Source of the DNA: Angiostrongylus vasorum
Lineage: Eukaryota > Nematoda > Chromadorea > Rhabditida > Metastrongylidae
Reading direction: 5' to 3'
Assembly (NCBI GenBank): GCA_018806985.1
Contig: JADANN010000100.1
Span: 326,001 to 390,000 of the forward strand
DNA length: 64,000 nucleotides
The translations under genes were made by a program, and so were the position numbers. Positions 25,501-35,949 of this stretch are shown one piece after another (positions within the stretch are counted from its first letter, which is position 1; each line of letters starts with the position of its first letter). The notes beneath the pieces were generated by a model, which saw only the letters and a list, made by a program, of their open reading frames with translations, searched no databases and had not been told where the DNA came from.

Positions 25501-28500
25501 TTATGTCTATGGTCCCGACGAGGACTATGAAGATGATTTATTGCCGTCGATTCAAACTACTCCTTTCTTACAGGCATGTTCTCTTTCACTTTAAACTTTA
25601 AACCTCTCCTGCCTTCAACTTTACATTAATATATCTCAGATCGTAGCGAATTTCATTAAATGAAATGTAACCCATTGACTATTGATCTATGACTATTTGA
25701 ATACAAAATACAAGTTGTCTCACTGCCCCACGATGAAACGTGATTTTCTGGGGCCTACGATAGGTGGTTCTCACTTTTTTTTATTAATGCTTGTATTTCT
25801 AAGGTAAAAAAAGATCACACAAGAGGGATTTGGCCTAATACGGATCAACGAAGTTCCCAAATGTGCCGTTAGTTTTTGCTTGAGCTAGAGTGTAGTATTT
25901 TGAAACGGGAAATTTTGTTCACAAAATTTTGACAAATTCCATCGTGAAGAAACATGAAGCATGAATAAAGAACAAATAAAGATTATACTTAACATGAATA
26001 AAGATTGTACTCATAGAGTAAAGTCTCTTTTATAAGTCTGCGATGTTTTCAACCCTTCCACTGTTCTACTGATGAAGAATTTACCATCTGTTGTCAAAAA
26101 GCCGGCTCCGTTGTGAAATGCTTGATTCGTGGAAAACAAGGAATGGATGACTGACTGAAACGACGAACAGAAAAAAAAACACCGTACAGAGTATTAAAAA
26201 CAGCCAGTAAAGTTGCTGGAAGAAAAAATCCATGAACAAATAGTTTGGCCCACATCCATAAATTTTGTCTTAAAATTTTTTCTACAGGATAATGAGAGAA
26301 TATGGGACATGGTGATCAGCAGTGTTGTCTGGGCGCGTAAGTATTCTATAGACCCAGTCTTTATTAAGTACTTTAGCAATTTCTTAGTCTGTAGTACATT
26401 GATTCGAAATGGCTTGGTTCACTGTAACTTTATCATATATCCAACAATTTTAGTTGCTAATAAAAAAGCTGAGTGAAAATGTTAATAAAGGAGTCCACAT
26501 CTTTTTGAATCGATTACTCACAACGTTACTTTCTTTATTTCGAAGCAGTGCAACTGTTTGTTCGTATTGAGAGCAAACAGTGAGGCGAGTTTTGTTGAGA
26601 ACTCGGCGAGCGCAAATACAAAGGTAAAAAAGTCAGATCATCTGAGTGAAAGGTCAGAAAACGATTTTCGACACTCAGCTGTCAATTTCTTTGGCTTAGC
26701 CAAAAAACTAACAATTTAGACTCAGATACCAAGTCCGACACCATTCGATCCACGATGGCCCACACCAGCACCTGGTCATTTTTACATGAGCGATCCAAGG
26801 AATCCACAGGTATTTTAACACCGAGGTATAAACATTAGTTAAATGTTATAACATAACACTACGTGTGAAAGGAGTAGTTGTTAAAGATATCGTTCAATAC
26901 ATGCATTAGTTTAGTTGTTCCCCTCCGCACCGGGTCAACCAAGCTATGCAACGCTTCGGGGTAGGGAAAAGGTGCGGGCTTTTTGGAATCAGCTTGCTCT
27001 CTGTCTTATGCATGAAAGATCAAGATGTTTGTGATGGAAATTTGGGATGCCGCAATACGGCTATCCTAGGGTTCAAGAGAGATTGAACTCGACTATCATT
27101 CAAGGGCGTTTAAAACGAGCACCAAAATCCTTAGTCGAACCCTTCGTTGAAGACGGATCGTACAAATAAAAAAAGTGGATATTTTTTTAGTCTCACAGTT
27201 TTAAATAAAACCTTTCGAATGCTTTTTATTATTAGCTTTTGGATTTTTTAAAACCCGAACGAGAGCCCGGTAGTTGGGTAGCATAGCGCTTAGTGATGCA
27301 GTCCATACGGAAGCAATGAACTTGTTCGAACCCTTCCCACAACTCTCCTCTAATCAGCGTGAGAACGCCTTCGCTCAGCTATCTCTAAGGTTGCAAGGAG
27401 AGTAGACTCGACTAGCATTTTACGACTTTCATAAAGAAGCAGAAATCCTTTGCGAGGAAAACAAATCGATTGCGAGAAATGATGGGATCCGATAAAAGGA
27501 ACTGAATGCGAAGTAAAAATTGTTGCTTGTATAGCTGGCGCTTCGGCAGATTTCCGCCTTCTTCAGAACCTGAAAAGCTCAAGTTTACTGGCACTTTGTT
27601 AACCAGACACCTCACCTCCATAAACTCAACAGAATAATCGCTACACGTCGATTTTAATCGTGTTACGTATGAAATAGCTTCTTCGCGCGCTGATCGCTTT
27701 CCACGATTCTTCCATTGAGTATTCCACTTAAAGACCAATCGTGCAGGGTTCACATGAATGAGTAATGAGCCACTCTCACGCAAAAAATATCAGTCTAAGA
27801 TATTGTGATAAGTGTGATCTCACGTGATAACAAGGCATTGGTCACTGCGGCTCTTTTTTTTATTCTTCGAATTTGTCCAGAATACTTCTAGTGTTCGGTG
27901 CAAAGAAGTTTTCCATTCCTGTGCGATGATGATCTGTTCCACTTCAAAATCTTCTCCTTTTTTCGTCTGTCTCCTATGCGCACCTAGTGGAATATTTTGT
28001 TTAACCTTATGGTTACCCTTTATTTGGTCTTTTATACGGATACAAAGTGGCTTACCCGTTTCGCCAATATATTCGTCCTTGCACTCTTTACAAGAGATTA
28101 CATACACCGCAGCCGAACTCATGCGATCAATGTCTCCCTGTTAGGGCAAATTATGCAATCGTTCGTTTTGTCATACAAACGGTTACGAACTAACTAGCGT
28201 CTTAGAGTGCTCGACGATATTTCAATCATTGTTACCGGATTCTCTAGACTGGCCCTTTTAAGCAACGTCTTATAAAAGGATAAAGGATAAAGCTCTCGGC
28301 GTTGATCAATCTCTGAGGGATGCGCTAAGCATTCGACGTCGTTAGCATCGTTTGAAGGCGATTGAATGCATAACTAGCCTTTACAATGACTCGCGGTGGC
28401 CTACCGATGTATGGAGCCAGTGCTGCTATCCTCCCAGACAAGTCTGGTACCAATTTGCCGACACTGGATGGATGGGAGGCTTGGTGGTCATGGGAGCGAG

Positions 28501-31500
28501 GATCGTTTCCACGTGTGTAGTTGAACGGCGCCTCCGACCACTGTGTCAGAGGCGCCCTGGCAACGTTTTATAGTTGCACTTATTTCGCTGGAAATAAAAA
28601 GCAGGATAAACGAGACCCCTGTTCTCATTGAAATTATCGTTTGGGTGCGCCATTTTCTCTCTACAGCTTTCCCGTGGAGCTACAGCTTCGTAGCAGTTGA
28701 AAAAGGCTATTTGCGGCGCCAATTTCAGGAATTCTTCCTTCTGCTGCTTTCATGTGCACACACCGGTGGCTGTTCGAAGCATTTTTTTTCACAAGTGACC
28801 TTTCTGTGTGTGAGAGGTGAGAGGAGAGGTAATGAACCAGAAATTTTTGCAACTTAGCATTCGTTACTTTTACTATTGTAGGCGCATTGTTCACAAAAGT
28901 ATTTGAACATTTTTGAAACCGATCGTCATTTAACCTTGGCACTAATAGTCAGTACCTTCTTGAGTCAATAAGGTAGTACGAGGGGAATAAAAAAGTTTGT
29001 TCGGGTAACGTTTCGGCCTCTTGATCGTCTTCAGTACCAGATTGACCCGAGTCGTTGGTCCACAGCCGGTCGTTGTCGCTTCGAGTCGGATCCATTTCAG
29101 GGAGAAGCGCCCGAATTGTTCACTTCACTAGGCGGTCTACTTTTATACAAGATGGCTATTGATGGACTGCCGCCTCCACTAGGCTCTATTTTAGGCCGAG
29201 GTTAAATGACGGTCGGTTTGAAAAATATTGATTCGCTATTTGCTAGATAATACAATGCCGAATACTGCAGGATGCATTCCCTGTTCAAAGTAGATCGTGT
29301 TGGATGGCGGCAATCAATCAACACTCGTACTGCATAAAAGAACACCGCTGAGTGAAGTGAAACATTTGAGTGGTGCTTCTCCAATGGATTCGACTCAATA
29401 CGACAACAAACAACCACATCGTGACAACGACCAGCTCTGGGCCATCGACTCGATCAGTCCGACTCTGAAGATGATGGCGTCAAAACGTCAGCCGAACAAA
29501 CTTTTTTATCAACTTCGCATTGCCTTAATAAATAATCCAAGAAGGTTTTGGTCTTGAAGCAATTGGCGTAGGGATTCGTTTGCTGTTTAAGGATTTTGGT
29601 CCTTTTCATGAGTGTCGTTGAATACTAGTCAAGTGGTTTAACTGTGCTAGGGTGTTCCCATGTCTTCATCTCCACATAGATTCTTCGTGGATCCTTAACT
29701 GTTCCTCTCTGCCAAATATGCTAGCAGTTGGGGCAAATGGTAGCGACAGGGGGTTTGCTTGTGTTCGTTCTGGTTCAAACTAGAGGCCAAGCACGTGTTG
29801 TGGAAGAACATCTCTACCATAGCACTTTCGTTGCTCTTCATACAGTCTTAGTAGAGAATGCGGACAGTAGTTTTCTACACGCAGGTTAATTTTAGAGCAA
29901 TTCAGAGAGATGAGTCAAAATTCACGGCGTTCGGTGAGCAAGCATCCGAGAACAATATTCCTTGCTCGGCCTACACTGATGATATCTGCTATCAACAGGT
30001 GCTAGTTTCTGTTTCAAAAAATTGCTGGAGTTAAAGAAAAAACACCTATTAGTGGTTTCTTATAAAAAATGGACAGGTTTGCTTAGGTAGATTTCGTATA
30101 GATTTTTAAAACTTTTTTATTCCGAGTTCTAGAAAGTCTAAGCCTAAGCCAACAAAGAAGTCGATTTGAGCTTAGACCTTCAAACCTTCATTGCGGCTTT
30201 TTTGTATTACCATAAGCATTTAAACACATTCATATTTTTAAAATGTGTTTCCATTTTTTTAGGCTCTTTATTGAACTTATTCTTTTGGTGAATTCTTTAT
30301 AAAATGAGTGTTCTACAAAAATTTTTCTTCTGGTAAATGAAGAGATTCCTCACTGTCGCAGTCCTCACTGCAGGGTTTCCTCCTCTTAGTTGCCCGGGAC
30401 AAATCGGTATCATCGATTTCAGCGTTCCGTTTTCGGCCCATTTACAAACTCAAACTTGGGTATGCATTAGTTCACCAGAATTCCATCAGTTAAATTATGT
30501 TTGTCCGATTTCATTAATCCATTGATCTTTCAGTTTCTTAGTTTAGTAAATCTTAGTTCTGATTTTCATACTTGCTCTTTTGTATTTTTAAATGTATAAT
30601 CATTTGGACTGCACTAATCGGCTCACGACTCGTTACAATCCATAGCATTCCTATCGCACCTTTTAAAATTCGGTTATCTCCTTTAGATTACGCTGCTTTT
30701 TTCCATATTTTTTTTCAATGTGAGTCAATTTTCTGCTGTCGTTGCTTACGATGACTTCCATACAGTCTTTACAGCAGGAGAAATTTGGTCGTGCAGGTTT
30801 GTCGAAATGCTGTAAGAAGGGTATCTATCTTACTGATGTGTGCCTACCAGGAAAATGCTCGAATCACACAGTGCAATTATGTTGCTTCCAGAAATTTTTA
30901 CAGGTACGCAGCGCTCCTACCATTAACAGCACTGATATTCATGACGAACCCAAAACAAGTGAAAGCCATCAGCAAGAAAATATTATTGTTTGTTGAATAT
31001 AACTACGATGAGGGTGAGGTATTTGTAAAACTTGGACCCCAGCCTGGGTCAGATTCGCGTCATACCCAGCCGTAAAAAGTAAAAAATAGGCAATAAATAA
31101 AAAGTAAACGTTGCCGTTTGTTTCGAGAAAGAATGAGCTTTTACCATCGGTGGTCGACCGCTCGATTAACAAAAAGTTTTAAAAAAAGGTTTCGAAGTGG
31201 TTTCACGCGATATAGTGCCTTTGCTTCCCTTTCCATTTCTCATTACACCGATCGTTAAGTGAATTGCTATTGATTATGTGCTTTTTATTGTTGCTAGAGT
31301 GTTTTAACTAAATTAAATATGCTACAGATTGTTGTATAAATAATGCCCAAGATGCATTAAGTTCACTGGATGCACAAAGGTGCATAGTGGACCAAACGCA
31401 TTGAGAAAAAATGCATTTCCTTCATCGTCCTTTATTTTGCTACAGCGCTGCTTTTTGCAACCAGTGAATATATTATATAACACACATGTTATATATAATA

Positions 31501-34500
31501 CAGATGTTTTTTTCTACTGGAGTCTTAGGCTCGTTATCGTTGTTGTGAAGATGATAATCAATCACTTGGACCGTCAAGTACCAGTGACTTCAACAGGTGC
31601 TGTTATGAGCACTTCGTAAATGAGGTATACTATAAAAAAGATCACATCATATTTCTTCATTGGTCCTTTAAATTTTTTTTGATATTTTTTCATACCAAAG
31701 TGATTCATAGAATTTTCAGGATGTATGCTGCAACATGAAATTAGCTGCCCGATACTGGAAGACAGTGCATGAATTGTGTTATCCAAACACCAAAGTTGAC
31801 TATTCAGGAATCAAATTAGAGGTTAGTATGATGTGTTCATGCACTTACGTAAAGTCTTTGAGGAAGTGAGTTCAGCACTGACCCAATTCTTGTGGGATGC
31901 ATCCGATTCAGTTCCTAGCACGATTAAAGGCTATTGAATACATATTTGACCAGCATAATGACTCGTGAAAGTTTCTCGATGTTCCATTTAGTACATTTAT
32001 CTCGCCGACCTCAGTGCGATGAAGTGGTTTCTGTGCCCTGGGTGCCGGATCAAACCAAAAACCACGTGTATTGCGGGGCATCTCCAGCCACTACATATCT
32101 CTATTGCTTCGTTAGCGATATAAATTCGTATAAATTGTGGTAATATTTGCTTAACACCCTTCCCTCTCTCAATCGTTACGTTATTTGGAGTTAGAGAGTA
32201 TTAAATTACGGAACTAAAGAAAAACGACCGCACTACTGTACTCAACCTTCTTCCATGTCTTTTCTTCCGTCTTCATTCAATTTTTCTAGTTTCTCATCCT
32301 TCAAATTACACTTACGTTGAACGTATATATGCAGAAAAATTTTTTTTCAACATAGCCATTAGACTTCACATTACTATGAAAGGTCGAGTGTACCTGAATT
32401 CTAGTTGATTTTTTTTGTGGCAAAGAGTTCGCATAAGTATCATGGTAAAATCTGGAGCTTCAACGCCATTATTTTCTCCTAGCAAAGAATGACTGGCCGT
32501 TTTTTTATTGATGGTTTTAATACTTTTGAAAAAAAGTTGTCTTCAAACTCTTCAAACAACTCTTCAAACCTATCCACACCGGAAAACTTTCATGTAGGTT
32601 GCCACCTACTTGTTTGCCTTAGTTCACAAATGATGGTTTGCCCAAGAAGCAGCAGTTCGTCTTCGCTTGAACGAGCGCTGTGCGGCCGATTTGATAGTGG
32701 GAAAAATTTCCACCTGGGGTTAAACATCCAGCTTTTAGTAAAGTTGCTTAGATCTTCGGTAATAAACTTTTCATCATCGACATAGTTTTATGTCTTACTT
32801 ACCTGATACTTGATATTTGAACGGCCCGTCCTCACTGGTTGCGCGGGCCCCAGCATAGTCTCCATTTTTTTGGAGATTTGCTTGTTAAGCCATTAAAATT
32901 TCCTGGAGTCCCGAGGTCAGCCTGGCCAAAGTTTGCCCCAGGTTTTCACCACCACAGGCAGTCGCACTCCTTGTGGATCAGAGGGAGATTTACCACCATG
33001 CGAATTTGATGCCAGGACGGTGGTGGATCCTGGTATTGGTACCAATACCAGGAACCAGTTTTATGTCTACAAACATAATATCCGTATCAGAACAATTCTC
33101 GTCATTTTTTTCCACTACTTTTTAAAAAATCGACTTCTACTTCATATAAATTCTAGCATCATCTTGTCACTAAGCTTGTTTTCCAAACTTGTACTAAATA
33201 ATGTAAATATGGGACGATGGTTATAAGAAGAAAAGTAACAGGAATTAATGTAGAATTATGATGAACATAATGGAATTCTTTTGTGGGAAGGTTTCGTGTT
33301 ATTGTCATGTTAAAATGCCTTTTTTGAGCAGCCAAGACCTCGCATAAAGCGCTGGCAATTTCATCTGTTGGGATTTCATCACTTAAGGCGTTGTGGTAGA
33401 AAAACTTTACCTATTGACCACCAATTTTACGTTCCCAAATGATTTGATGTTAATATCACCATTGGAAAAGCTCAAATGTTTTGCATTTTTTTCAACACTA
33501 CGCAAAATAGCATCGAATGTCGTAGAAAATCCACTTTTAGTCCTCTCCTAACAGTACCTGCTACTTGCTTGCTTATGGATACTTGGATTGCTCGTCTTCA
33601 CTGGTATTGCAGGGCCCAGTACAATTTTCATTCGCTGCTTTCCCGCGCAATCGTCGTCATGTCCTCCTCGCATATAGTCATGTCAGCGATGGTCATTCCG
33701 TAGTCTTGAAATAGTTCTCATCTCAACATGCAGATGGCTGACGTTAGCTGCGAGGACGTCCACCGTCACTTCACAATACGGTCTGCTAGCGGAGCGATTT
33801 CCTTGTGCATCTCATCCACATGTTGAGTTTTCAGACTATCCATTTCGGTTGCCGTGATGGGAGACCGTCATCTACATAAACCTTTTGCCAACTCTTGAAC
33901 CACTGTGCACTTGAAGCTGCTTCAGTTAGTGTCTTCAAATGGACAACATCTCAGGGTCGGCTGAGGTGCTAATCATCTTCAAAGTTCGTAATTCCATCAG
34001 CAAATCTATGAAGAGACGTTACATCGCGCGTTATTTGACGGCTGTCTAGTTAAATCCGGCTTTGGTGTTATCGCTGTTTCTACGAATTTGTGCAAAAAAA
34101 TAGTGAGCACTTGCTTTTTTTCTTCTTCGTTCCAATGAGATTTAGATATTACAATACTTGGAGTAAAAACAAGAACATCGTTGTCAAAATCTTGAGAGAG
34201 AGAGAAGTTTTTGTTTCACATAACAGGTAGCATGAGCGTATAGGTATAAAACTTTATTAAAGAAAACAGCCGACATTATGCTTATAACAGTCTAGCACAA
34301 GGAAGATAGGCTTGAAGTAGCATAAGAATAACCTCGTAAGCTCATCACGTGTTATGTGATTCTTGAAAGGTCATAAGCACCTTGTTGAAAAATAAGGTAA
34401 AAAATAATGTTAGCTTTTTTAATTTACTGCCTATTACAATTTTTCACGGCATGTTATATGTGTGACTTAACCACGATGATGCTGAGACATTTGCAAAACT

Positions 34501-35949
34501 CTGGACCGCAGGTGCTTACGATGGAGAACGAACGCGCTATTACCCTTTCCGGGGGCTAACGCGTTCACCACCATACCGTGCCGATCGTTCATTTCGCCTG
34601 CCTCTCTGCTAGTTCTATCGCTCAAGCCATCGGCAATCACCCGTCGTTAAAGTAAGAATAAGCAATCACCCGGCGTTAAAGTAAAAGTCTCAAAAACTCA
34701 GCGGAGTGGAGAGCACTATACATCGTGATATGTAAGTTGTAAAGTTATCAATGAACTGACCTATCATCATTCGTTTCCAACTCTATAACGAGAAATTTTC
34801 ATGTCCTCTATCAGTATCTACTATGTTCGTTGACAGGATGCTTTAGTTGTTTACTTTACAAAGACAGTGGCTTTCCATTGTAGTGGTAACCTCTGGAAAA
34901 TATCAATAGGAAGCTACACCTTCAAGAAAGAAAAACGTTGGCAAAAGTATACGGGATTGCTACTGGCTCAAACCGAATAGTATTCCAGGTTCGATTTGTT
35001 GAAGGTATACGAGTGGTTGATTTGAATGAGAAACGCATTTGGGACTATGAATGCCGTAATGGTGTCAATCGCACACAGTATGCCTATGTACCGTAACCCA
35101 CATCTTCATAAGTATATTGAAGCAGTCACTGTTCACTCTCTGTCTCATATGTTTGCTAGTTTGATGACTTTTCGAATACTGATGTTTCTTGGCACTTCTT
35201 TCATCGATTTAATAGGCATATAAGTAAAACGAATACCCCAAATTCACCTATGTACTTCTCCGGTGATTGAATTCCATTAAATTGCTGAATTAGTTACGTC
35301 TTTAATGGAATGTTTCCTTCGAATTTTCTTTCAAGAAAATGGTGATAGTAATGCTAGATATGTTATGTACCTTACAAGATCTAGGAAATCAAATCGATCA
35401 ATACTTCAGATTAACGTGGAAGTCGGTACTTGTATTCATATTTTCAGGTGTAGAGTTTATTATGCGACATATTTATTTATATGATCTTATCTGACCTTGG
35501 TGAGCTGATGCGAGGTTGGTATAAGTTTTCGTTGTGGTTGTTGTTGTTGTTGTCGTTGTCGTTGTCGTTGTCGTGGTTGCTGTTGCTGGTTGATGGCTGA
35601 CGTTTCGGCGATTTCGCCTTTCTTAGAGCCTTCACTCCTCTAGGAATCTTACTGCTATTAGAACGGCTCTAGGGAAGGCGAAGTCGCGGAAACGTCAGCT
35701 GTCGACCAACAGGAACAACAACAACAACAACGACAACCACAACAACAACAACAACGACAGCGAAAACTTGTACCAACCTCGCATCAGCTCAACGTAATCA
35801 CTTTATAAGATCGTATAAATCAATATATCAACCATTTATGCCAAGGTTTGTAGAAAGTCGATCTTTTGAATTATTATGCGCCAGCTTTTGCTGCATGTCC
35901 GTCATATTCATCAATCGATTTTCGTTTTCGTTTGTTTTGGAAGAAGTAA
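16383..35949 (+). CDS. Secreted selenoprotein-P-like (SelP N-domain, Cys form) fusion protein
   Basis: Thirteen exons chain in phase: 16383-16564, 19460-19556, 20565-20651, 21276-21432, 23606-23932, 24395-24533, 25494-25573, 26720-26809, 29906-29998, 30766-30903, 31720-31821, 34989-35092, and a last exon starting at 35448 that originally ended at TAA 35947-35949. Without the two lesions described separately the total is 1683 bases, 560 residues. Residues 1-17 look like a signal peptide. A thioredoxin-like domain follows with CASC at 52-55 and, in exons 3-4, an aligned W...DRC motif and CGPC, as in the N-terminal domain of selenoprotein P but with Cys instead of Sec. Exon 5 is Gln/Asn-rich, exons 7-8 are Pro- and acid-rich, and exons 9-13 are Cys-rich (CCKKG, LCC, VCC). 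Expected location: secreted. Family membership is by motif reading; the Cys-rich C-terminal domain is not recognised. Confidence 0.72.
17430..17640 (+). mobile_element. Solo Penelope-type terminal repeat, diverged
   Basis: Contains a decayed hammerhead-like block (GGCTCTTAATAAGGCG, then CCGCCAAAC) at about 17547-17580, followed by a T-rich tail. No partner arm or ORF lies nearby. Lies in intron 1 of the gene at 16383-35949. Confidence 0.4.
17850..18030 (-). mobile_element. SINE family A, truncated, minus strand
   Basis: The end block (ggctttgatcaaacc) and body (atgctccatgcattcgact) are present. The tRNA-like head is missing or unrecognisable. Confidence 0.65.
18760..19160 (+). mobile_element. 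SINE family B, full length
   Basis: A tRNA-like head (gcggatagcacagtcgtgg and agttcaattccgc), a core block (ggtcgggaaattggtaccgg) shared with family A, then a family-specific body (attctacgacattcaagatg) and end (gaagtgctgggatcc...gaagacgggtcgtat). It matches the copy at 24550-24915 closely. Confidence 0.85.
20565..20651 (+). CDS. Third exon, with a frame-breaking T6 run
   Basis: After the acceptor TTTTTTTAG the reading is FPRLIVDRDVSNTWRTFDAT, then NHDKIVF. This fits the selenoprotein P segment with a conserved Trp before the DRC motif. The exon's last bases are a run of six T then GACAG. With six T the frame meets TGA at 20646-20648. With five T it reads IVFD plus two bases, and the next exon (21276, after TTCCAG) supplies the rest of RCSRVTQIL. 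Either an assembly error or a real null allele. Confidence 0.7.
20925..21230 (-). mobile_element. SINE family C, minus strand
   Basis: The reverse complement of the copy at 14405: the tail/body (gctgagatatttgcaaaactctgg) is at the left, the tRNA-like head (cgttcactaccacaccatg) at the right, then cgtttcgcctgtctctc and the caatcacccgtcagtgggatt block. Confidence 0.75.
21625..21972 (+). mobile_element. SINE C copy joined to a truncated SINE A copy
   Basis: 21625-21830 carries a family C-like head (ttggtgaagcgggtagcac, gtttggagccc) and tail. From 21836 the 3' half of family A follows (gcaaccgcaactcattgtaaag ... gatcaacgccgaatgcttta), lacking its tRNA-like head. Confidence 0.6.
22330..22710 (-). 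repeat. Dispersed repeat R1, minus-strand copy
   Basis: Reverse complement of the copies at 1680-2100 and 54945-55325, complete from the gaggcggtgaaacc-type end to the ccaagtaagtat end. Confidence 0.75.
22990..23215 (-). mobile_element. SINE family C, minus strand
   Basis: Nearly the same arrangement as the copy at 20925: gctgagatatttgcaaaact at the left, then caccaccacaccatgcgggt and cgtttcgcctgtctctcagc. Confidence 0.75.
23606..23932 (+). CDS. Gln/Asn-rich linker exon of the SelP-like gene
   Basis: A 109-codon exon between CTTCCAG and AAT|GTAAAT, in phase with its neighbours. It encodes a polyglutamine run (six Q from a CAA tract at about 23639-23656) and an Asn/Gln/Arg-rich segment with no Cys. 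This is a likely disordered spacer between the thioredoxin-like domain and the Cys-rich C-terminus. Confidence 0.75.
24550..24915 (+). mobile_element. SINE family B, full length
   Basis: The head has clear A and B boxes (tagcacagtggtagtg, agttcgattcc). The core (gatcggaaaattggtaccgg) and the end (gaagtgctgggatctgc...) are present. It starts about 16 bp after the donor of the exon ending at 24533. Confidence 0.85.
25494..25573 (+). CDS. Acidic exon with a likely GC donor
   Basis: The exon reads ATPYVYGPDEDYEDDLLPS and continues to PFLQ. Phase from the previous exon (G carried) and into the next (TQIPSPTPFDPRW at 26720) fits only if the intron starts with GC (CAG|GCATGT), a GC-AG intron. A GT four bases on would break the frame. 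Confidence 0.6.
26925..27505 (+). mobile_element. Two SINE family B copies, diverged
   Basis: The copy at about 26925-27170 has gggtcaaccaagctatg, then cttcggggtagggaaaag. The copy at 27268-27505 has a head tgggtagcatagcgcttag and gttcgaaccc and the end gaaatgatgggatccg. Both lie in the intron between exons ending 26809 and starting 29906. Confidence 0.65.
27530..28200 (-). mobile_element. Penelope-like element, 3' part with GIY-YIG endonuclease
   Basis: On the minus strand, about 28120-27820 encodes AAVYVISCKECKDEYIGET followed by GKPLCIRIKDQ. This is the GIY-YIG-type endonuclease that Penelope-like reverse transcriptases carry at their C-terminus. The linker homologous to SSENCTICP of other copies precedes it near 28150. 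Downstream on the same strand (27572-27530) is a hammerhead-like block, CTGAAGA...CTGCCGAAGCGCC, in the terminal repeat. The element is 5'-truncated and lies antisense in an intron of the SelP-like gene. Confidence 0.8.
28272..28553 (-). mobile_element. SINE family A, full length, minus strand
   Basis: Tail ggataaaggataaag, end block ctctcggcgttgatcaat, body and head all present. Reads leftward. Confidence 0.85.
28965..29560. mobile_element. Foldback element, second terminal-repeat family
   Basis: The arms at 28965-29110 and 29395-29550 are inverted copies: aaaagtttgttcgggtaacg on the left against cagccgaacaaacttttt on the right. Each arm carries a hammerhead-like block: minus strand 29040-29003 (CTGAAGA...GGCCGAAACGTTA) and plus strand 29461-29493 (CTGAAGATGATGG...CAAAACGTC, GAAA decayed). 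No ORF lies between the arms. Confidence 0.65.
29003..29040 (-). ncRNA. Hammerhead-ribozyme-like motif, second family
   Basis: The core boxes CTGAAGA and GAAACGTTA are separated by a 13-base stem II region (CGATCAAGAGGCC), which is weaker than in the GGCG/CGCC family. The partner copy lies in the opposite arm at 29461-29493. Confidence 0.4.
29906..30903 (+). CDS. SelP-like gene, exons 9-10, start of Cys-rich C-terminus
   Basis: Exon 29906-29998 (CAATTCAG acceptor, CAG|GTGCTA donor) reads RDESKFTAFGEQASEN and ends IPCSAYTDDICYQQ. Exon 30766-30903 (CATACAG acceptor, CAG|GTACGC donor) reads SLQQEKFGRAGLSKCCKKG, then VCLPGKCSN and LCCFQK. Both are phase 0. The CC...VCLPGKC spacing recalls nematode secreted Cys modules, but I cannot name the family. 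An optional exon ending at 30459 (acceptor unclear) could lie between them. Confidence 0.6.
31720..31821 (+). CDS. SelP-like gene, exon 11
   Basis: Acceptor ATTTTCAG, donor GAG|GTTAGT, 34 codons, phase 0 to 0. Reads DVCCNMKLAARYWKTVHELC, then YPNTKVDYSG. Its three Cys continue the Cys-rich C-terminal domain. Confidence 0.7.
31875..32095 (-). mobile_element. SINE family A, old copy, minus strand
   Basis: Only blocks such as gactcgtgaa, cgccgacctcagtgcgatg and ccacgtgtattgcggggc match the family. It is strongly diverged. Confidence 0.5.
32815..33700 (+). repeat. Dispersed repeat R1, one long and one short copy
   Basis: 32815-33060 starts gaacggcccgtcctcactgg and runs to the accaatacc block. 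33560-33700 keeps only the start (ggatacttggattgctcgtc). Both lie in the intron after 31821. Confidence 0.65.
33700..34100 (-). pseudogene. Possible mariner-type transposase relic
   Basis: On the minus strand a stop-interrupted frame reads RFADGITNFEDD, then HLSRP, then LTEAASSAQWFK. This resembles the mariner helix-turn-helix pattern (GD...ED..R.GRP). No catalytic part or terminal repeats were found. Weak call. Confidence 0.25.
34455..34680 (-). mobile_element. SINE family C, minus strand, with duplicated end
   Basis: gctgagacatttgcaaaact at the left, the head caccaccataccgtgc, then a gcaatcacccg(t/g)cgttaaagtaa block present twice in tandem. Confidence 0.7.
34989..35092 (+). CDS. SelP-like gene, exon 12
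   Basis: Acceptor ATTCCAG, then VRFVEGIRVVDLNEKRIWDY, then ECRNGVNRTQYAYV. Donor CC|GTAACC leaves phase 2, completed by the first base of the next exon at 35448. The splice avoids an in-frame TAA at 35094. Confidence 0.7.
35448..35949 (+). pseudogene. Terminal coding exon split by a foldback element
   Basis: The acceptor TTTTCAG at 35447 is followed by CRVYYA. At 35467 the sequence becomes a Penelope-type terminal repeat, and the frame ends at TGA 35482-35484. At 35871 the 10-bp TTATTATGCG of 35457-35466 recurs, and the frame resumes at 35881 as PAFAACPSYSSIDFRF and runs to TAA 35947-35949. Removing 35467-35880 (the insertion plus one copy of the repeat) restores one open frame. The interrupted product loses a Cys and about 22 residues, replaced by TYLFI. 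Confidence 0.75.
35467..35870. mobile_element. Foldback element of inverted Penelope-type terminal repeats
   Basis: 404 bp. The left arm, with GTT/GTC repeats (about 35470-35632), is inverted against the right arm, with AAC repeats (about 35665-35870). Both carry hammerhead-like blocks: 35665-35700 (+) and 35596-35630 (-). They have partial decay (CTAGGGA and CTAAGAA in place of CTGANGA). The element is flanked by the direct repeat TTATTATGCG. No coding capacity. Confidence 0.8.

Noticed and set aside
30337..30459. A signal-peptide-like start (MKRFLTVAVLTAGFPPL) as the first exon of a separate Cys-rich gene
   Set aside because: Phase would allow it, but the direct splice 29998-30766 also keeps phase and gives one chain of 1683 bases. 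Kept only as an alternative.
33332..33442. Possible alternative terminal exon (PRPRIKRWQFHL..., stop TGA)
   Set aside because: It is in phase after 31821, but the exon at 34989 continues the sequence more naturally and leads on to further Cys-containing exons.
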